A DNA stretch of 64,000 nucleotides, from contig DAIDGV010000024.1 in assembly GCA_027452205.1 (NCBI GenBank), positions 94,750-158,749 of the forward strand, written 5' to 3'. Position 1 is the first letter of the stretch. Every line of letters starts with the position of its first letter. Below, piece by piece: positions 60,445-64,000 of the stretch. Under the pieces are notes generated by a model that worked only from the letters and a program-made list of their open reading frames with translations, did no database searches and was not told the origin of the DNA. The stretch comes from a candidate division FCPU426 bacterium. Its GTDB lineage: Bacteria; Oederibacteriota; Muellerivitia; Muellerivitales; Muellerivitaceae. Position numbers and translations under genes: made by a program.

Positions 60445-62406
60445 TCAAGGCTTGGAAAAAGAGTTTAAGCGGCCCATGGCTTCTTGGAGCTTTTCTTTGA
60501 CGTTCTTGTCTCCCGGCGTCAGTTCGTCGGCCTTTTTCAAGGCGCTCACCGCCCCGGCGAAATTACCGACGCTCAGGTAAGTGTCCCCCAAGCCAAACCA
60601 AGCGGTGGCGCTGCGAGGGTCCAACTCCAGGACCTTTTGGTACCAGTTGACCGCCTGGGCCCATTGCCGGGTCTGTTGATAGGTCGAGGCCAGGTCCAGC
60701 GGATATTGGCTATTGGCAGGGTCCCGGTCAATGGCTTGTTGGAAAGCGTCCACCGCCAGCGAAGATCGCCCGGTCTCGGCGTAACTGACGCCCAAAGCGG
60801 CGAACCCATCGGCCTGCTGAGGGTCCAAGCGGGTCTCTTTTTGGATCTCCGCCAGGGCCTCGGCCTTCATCCCTTTTTTCCGGTAAGCCATCCACAAGTT
60901 GTAATGGGCCAAGGCGTAATCGGGCTTCAGCTCGACCGCGGTCTTGAATTCTTGGATCGCGTCGTCCACGGACCCCAGGGCGAACCAGGCCATCCCCCGG
61001 CCGTTATGGGTATAGGCTTCCGCCGGAGGGATGAGCAGGGCCGTGTCATATTGCCGTAGGGCTTCCGGGTATCGTCCCGCTTGATAGTAAGCGTCACCCA
61101 AGTTTTTGTGGGCGACCTGCGATTGTCCGGGAAAGTTCTGTGTCACGCATTCCCAAAAATGGATCGGGTCTTGCCACACCGCCAATTGATTCCAGGTCAA
61201 GGTCCCCAGGACGATCGCCAGGACCAAGGTCAGGACCCGGCGCAGACCGGTCCTTTCTTTCAAACCAAACGCCAACCCCCATCCCAAGGGAAGGAAAAGG
61301 GCCAGGCTGGGCAGATAGGTATAACGGTCCGCCATGCTTTGACTACCCACCTCGACCAGGCCGAGGACCGGCATCAACGTGATCAAATAAAAAAGGAGCG
61401 CGGTCAAAACTGCGGGCATCTTGCGGCGCTGGGTCCAAGCGAACAACAGTGAACCGATCACCAACAAGATCGCCAGGTCATTGACCCGGTAATAGAAATA
61501 ATCCGCCGTGCGGGGAATGGGATAGAAGGGCACCAACCCGATAGGCAGGATCATTTTCCCCACATAGAGGACCAGCGCGCGGAACGCGTTCATCACCCGG
61601 AAAGCCGTCGTCAGCCCCGTGGCCGTGGGAAAAGCCTGGGCCTCGCCCTGGGCGAGCAGGGTGATGAGCCCGCAAACCAGGGCCAGAAGGAAGAAAGGCA
61701 CTTTCTCCAGCAACGACTTTTTCCATTCGCCCTTCTTCCAACGCTTCAAAGGCCAAAGGTCGAGGAGCAACAACACCACCGGCAAAGTGACCGCCATGGG
61801 CTTGGCCATCAAGGCCAGCGCGAAAAGCCCGCCGCAGGCCCATAAACGGGCGGTTATTTTCAGCGGGTCCGCCGCGTAACGAAGATAGGCGATCAAGGTG
61901 GCCAGATAAAAGAAAGCGCAGAGCACATCCTTGCGTTCGCTGGCCCAAGCCACCGACTCCACATGGATCGGATGCAGGGCGAACAAAAGGGCCGTCAAAA
62001 AAGCCGCCGGCGCGTTTACCTTTTCGTCCTTTTTCACCAGGTCCAAGAACCGGTGGACAAGGACGAGGACCAAAAAGCTGTTGAGCGTATGCACGATCAG
62101 ATTGGTGAAATGATATCCCTGCGGGATGAGACCATAGACCTGATGGTCCAAGGCCAGCGAAAACCAGGTCAGGGGGATCCAGTTGCCGGTCAAAAAAGTG
62201 GTGAAGGCCCAATGAAAGAAGTCCCCGTCCAGGGACCGCAGATGGGGATTGTCCACGATGACCACCGGGTCGTCCCAGGTCACGAAGCCGTTGCGCCAGA
62301 GGGGCAGGTAGAAAAAGAATGTGCCCGCGGCCAGGAGTGCCGCGGACGGCCAAAAGGAAACCCCGGCTTGGGTCGTTTTGGATCGCGGGACGCGTTTGGG
62401 TTTCAC
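60445..62406 (-). CDS. TMTC-like multi-span membrane protein with TPR domain
   Basis: 653 residues. About 10-11 spans in the first 430 residues, opening with FFFYLPLWRNGFVTWDDPVV (Asp-Asp in the first outer loop as in GT-C enzymes), HFTNLIVHTLNSFLVLVLVH, LLFALHPIHVESVAWASERK (the PIH.E..AW..GR-type motif of TMTC proteins). From about 435 come five to six TPR units (GDAYYQAGRYPEALRQYDTA, AWFGLGDTYLSVGNFAGAVS). TMTC proteins O-mannosylate proteins in animals; bacterial homologues are unassigned. With the DUF2723 gene it is the second GT-C-like/TPR protein of the window. Confidence 0.85.
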   Translation of the reverse strand: MKPKRVPRSKTTQAGVSFWPSAALLAAGTFFFYLPLWRNGFVTWDDPVVIVDNPHLRSLDGDFFHWAFTTFLTGNWIPLTWFSLALDHQVYGLIPQGYHFTNLIVHTLNSFLVLVLVHRFLDLVKKDEKVNAPAAFLTALLFALHPIHVESVAWASERKDVLCAFFYLATLIAYLRYAADPLKITARLWACGGLFALALMAKPMAVTLPVVLLLLDLWPLKRWKKGEWKKSLLEKVPFFLLALVCGLITLLAQGEAQAFPTATGLTTAFRVMNAFRALVLYVGKMILPIGLVPFYPIPRTADYFYYRVNDLAILLVIGSLLFAWTQRRKMPAVLTALLFYLITLMPVLGLVEVGSQSMADRYTYLPSLALFLPLGWGLAFGLKERTGLRRVLTLVLAIVLGTLTWNQLAVWQDPIHFWECVTQNFPGQSQVAHKNLGDAYYQAGRYPEALRQYDTALLIPPAEAYTHNGRGMAWFALGSVDDAIQEFKTAVELKPDYALAHYNLWMAYRKKGMKAEALAEIQKETRLDPQQADGFAALGVSYAETGRSSLAVDAFQQAIDRDPANSQYPLDLASTYQQTRQWAQAVNWYQKVLELDPRSATAWFGLGDTYLSVGNFAGAVSALKKADELTPGDKNVKEKLQEAMGRLNSFSKP

Positions 62407-62512
62407 GAAGTTCCTTTTCCTGCCATCGATGGGCTAATTCTGGGGCCCGGCCGCAAGCCTGTCCATTTAAATTTAGAAAGGGAAAATCGGGGCCTTGGGA
62501 TAAACTAGGGCC

Positions 62513-64000
62513 ATGAACGACATCGGCTCCTTCCTTCAAGACTTCGCCCTGGTCCTGTGCGTTGCCGCGGTCACGACCATCGTTTTTCACAAGCTCAAAC
62601 AGCCAACGGTGCTCGGTTATTTGCTGGCGGGCCTCATCCTGGGGCCCCATGTGGAGATCCCCCTTTTCGCCCACGAGAATACCGTCAAGACCCTGGCGGA
62701 GCTCGGTGTCATCCTGGTCATGTTCTCCATCGGGCTCAAGTTCAGTTTGCGCCGCCTCATCCGTGTCATCCCCACCGCGGGGCTCACCAGCCTTATTGAG
62801 ATCAGCGTCATGATGTGGCTGGGCTATACCGCCGGGGAATTCATGGGTTGGACCCATCTGGAATCCATCTTCACCGGCGCTATCGTGGCCATGTCCAGCA
62901 CCATGATCTCTTCCAAAGCCCTGATGGACCAAAACCAGGACGAGAAACTGACCCGGGGTGTTTTCGGCATCCTCGTCGTGCAGGACTTAGTCGCGGTGCT
63001 TTTGGTCGCCATCCTGACTCCCCTGGCTGCCGGGGCCCAGCTTTCACTTTCCTCCTTGCTCATGACCAGCGGTAGTCTATTGGGTTTCCTGGGCGCCCTT
63101 TTCTTGGTCGGTTATTTGGTCATTCCCTTCATCGTGCGCCATGTGATCCTTCTTCGGAACGACGAAACCTTGCTGGTAACGACCGTGGGGCTTTGTTTTG
63201 CCATGGCCCTTTTGGCCCAAAAGGGCGGTTATTCGGTGGCTTTGGGCGCTTTTTTAGCGGGAACCCTGATGGCCGAGGCGGGCTTCACCCATGAGATCGA
63301 GCGGCTCATCAATCCGTTAAAGGATATCTTCTCCGCGGTCTTCTTCGTGGCCGTGGGCATGTTGGTCAATCCCAACGCCCTGGTCCAGCACTGGCGGGCC
63401 ATCCTGCTTTTGACCCTGGTCGTCATTTTTGGGCAGGTCATCAGCGTGACCTTCGGCGCCTTCTTGAGCGGCCGGTCCCTCAACACCGCCCTTCGCACCG
63501 GCATGAGCCTGGCGCAGATCGGGGAATTTTCTTACATCATCGCCCAGGTGGGCACCGCCCATGGCAATGTGGGCGGCCACATCTATGACGTGGTCGTGGC
63601 GGTCTCCGTCGTGACCGCTTTCACCACCCCTTGGCTCATCCGCATCTCGGATCCCATGGCCGAATGGGTGGACAGCCGTTTGCCCAAACCCCTGCAGACC
63701 TTCACTTCCCTCTACGGCTCTTGGCTCGAAAGCCTTCGCCACGGCGGTAATGAGGAGACCATTTGGAACAAATCCCGCCGGTTGGTGCGCAAACTGGCCA
63801 CCGATGGTTTCATCCTGGCGGTCATCGTTATCTCTACCGCGGCCACCATCGACAAATGGGTTCCCGATCTTCAGAAGTTCCTGGACCTGTCGGTCCTGGG
63901 CTGGCACATCCTTCTGATCACCGCGGGCTTCACCCTGGCCCTGCCCTTTTTGATCGGCGTTTTCCGCTGCGCGCGCATGCTGGCAGGCCTCATCGCCAAC
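62513..64000 (+). CDS. Kef/CPA2-type cation:proton antiporter, N-terminal part (cut by window edge)
   Basis: The ATG at 62513 opens 496 codons up to the window edge without a stop. CPA2 marks: KQPTVLGYLLAGLILGPHVE, LAELGVILVMFSIGLKFSLR, FTGAIVAMSSTMISSKALMD, FGILVVQDLVAVLLVAILTP (Gln-Asp ion site), GGYSVALGAFLAGTLMAEAG and SLAQIGEFSYIIAQVGT. After about 12 spans the chain continues with a charged linker (NKSRRLVRKLATDGF) and further hydrophobic segments (LAVIVISTAATIDKW; LLITAGFTLALPFLIGVF), an added membrane part beyond the standard transporter domain. A TrkA-N domain, if any, would be outside the window. Likely K+ or Na+ exchange for protons. Confidence 0.9.
   Translation, partial: MNDIGSFLQDFALVLCVAAVTTIVFHKLKQPTVLGYLLAGLILGPHVEIPLFAHENTVKTLAELGVILVMFSIGLKFSLRRLIRVIPTAGLTSLIEISVMMWLGYTAGEFMGWTHLESIFTGAIVAMSSTMISSKALMDQNQDEKLTRGVFGILVVQDLVAVLLVAILTPLAAGAQLSLSSLLMTSGSLLGFLGALFLVGYLVIPFIVRHVILLRNDETLLVTTVGLCFAMALLAQKGGYSVALGAFLAGTLMAEAGFTHEIERLINPLKDIFSAVFFVAVGMLVNPNALVQHWRAILLLTLVVIFGQVISVTFGAFLSGRSLNTALRTGMSLAQIGEFSYIIAQVGTAHGNVGGHIYDVVVAVSVVTAFTTPWLIRISDPMAEWVDSRLPKPLQTFTSLYGSWLESLRHGGNEETIWNKSRRLVRKLATDGFILAVIVISTAATIDKWVPDLQKFLDLSVLGWHILLITAGFTLALPFLIGVFRCARMLAGLIAN

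Noticed and set aside
61478-62932. Minus-strand frame crossing from the TMTC-like gene into the antiporter gene
   Set aside because: Pro/Arg/Gly-rich shadow of two well-supported genes, with no domain.
1-64000. Transposase, integrase, phage or CRISPR-Cas genes and RNA genes
   Set aside because: None were recognised. The repeats found are small and non-coding, so no mobile element is called.

Overview
The window looks like one contig from an uncultured, diderm (Gram-negative-type) bacterium of a little-studied phylum. The evidence is a full outer-membrane toolkit (beta-barrel proteins ending in Phe, lipoproteins, a Wza/Wzc export system, a CusABC-type efflux system), a Thr/Ser/Asn-rich repeat protein with FlgD-like C-terminal domains of a type often seen in candidate phyla, and almost no close match to a familiar operon order. 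I cannot name the phylum from sequence alone. No tRNA, rRNA, CRISPR array, integrase or transposase gene was recognised. Most genes lie on the minus strand.

Layout. 1-3317: housekeeping genes hemW (cut by the window edge), lepB and lepA. 3545-6346: a large secreted repeat protein on the plus strand. 6407-22858: a 16-kb minus-strand block with a LacI regulator, a membrane-anchored sugar-binding-like protein, a 1462-residue fusion of an RlmD-type 23S rRNA methyltransferase to a membrane-anchored glycosidase-like TIM barrel, two lipoproteins with binding-domain features, three related large porin-like proteins with SLH-like N-termini, and a tiny lipoprotein, closed by a strong terminator. I read this as a candidate surface glycan-handling locus. 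23091-28618: suhB, a secreted thioredoxin, a tiny Cys-containing membrane protein, a decayed copy of the suhB 3' end, a SAM hydrolase, and a row with histone-deacetylase-like, PilZ, ferredoxin and outer-membrane genes. 28718-29431: sfsA.

29440-38921: a copper/heavy-metal operon read right to left: a small Cys-rich secreted protein, CusC-like, CusB-like (unusually short), CusA-like, a metal-binding-domain protein, a zinc-finger methyltransferase, TrmO and a P1B ATPase. The promoter in front of it has a long spacer with a dyad, as in MerR-family targets. 38989-44599: mixed genes (two VOC proteins, a DUF2723/TPR membrane protein, dinB, a PAP2 phosphatase).

44653-59603: an exopolysaccharide/O-antigen-type cluster: nucleotide-sugar genes (epimerase, fcl, gmd), a DUF218 protein, a glycosyltransferase-flippase fusion, a Wzy-like polymerase, GT9 and GT2 transferases, a WbaP-like initiating transferase, a Wzc-like kinase with a (Tyr-Gly)7 tail, a Wza-like exporter and two tandem DUF1207-like outer-membrane proteins. 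Its core (about 48.4-53.1 kb) is clearly richer in A+T than the rest. 59753-64000: a metallophosphatase, a TMTC-like TPR membrane protein and a Kef-type antiporter cut by the window edge.

Two intergenic inverted-repeat elements of one family follow the lepA and lacI stop codons, and an AT-rich repeat recurs near 0.6 kb and 26.06 kb. The only gene-poor stretch near 300 bases (24561-24850) holds the suhB relic.
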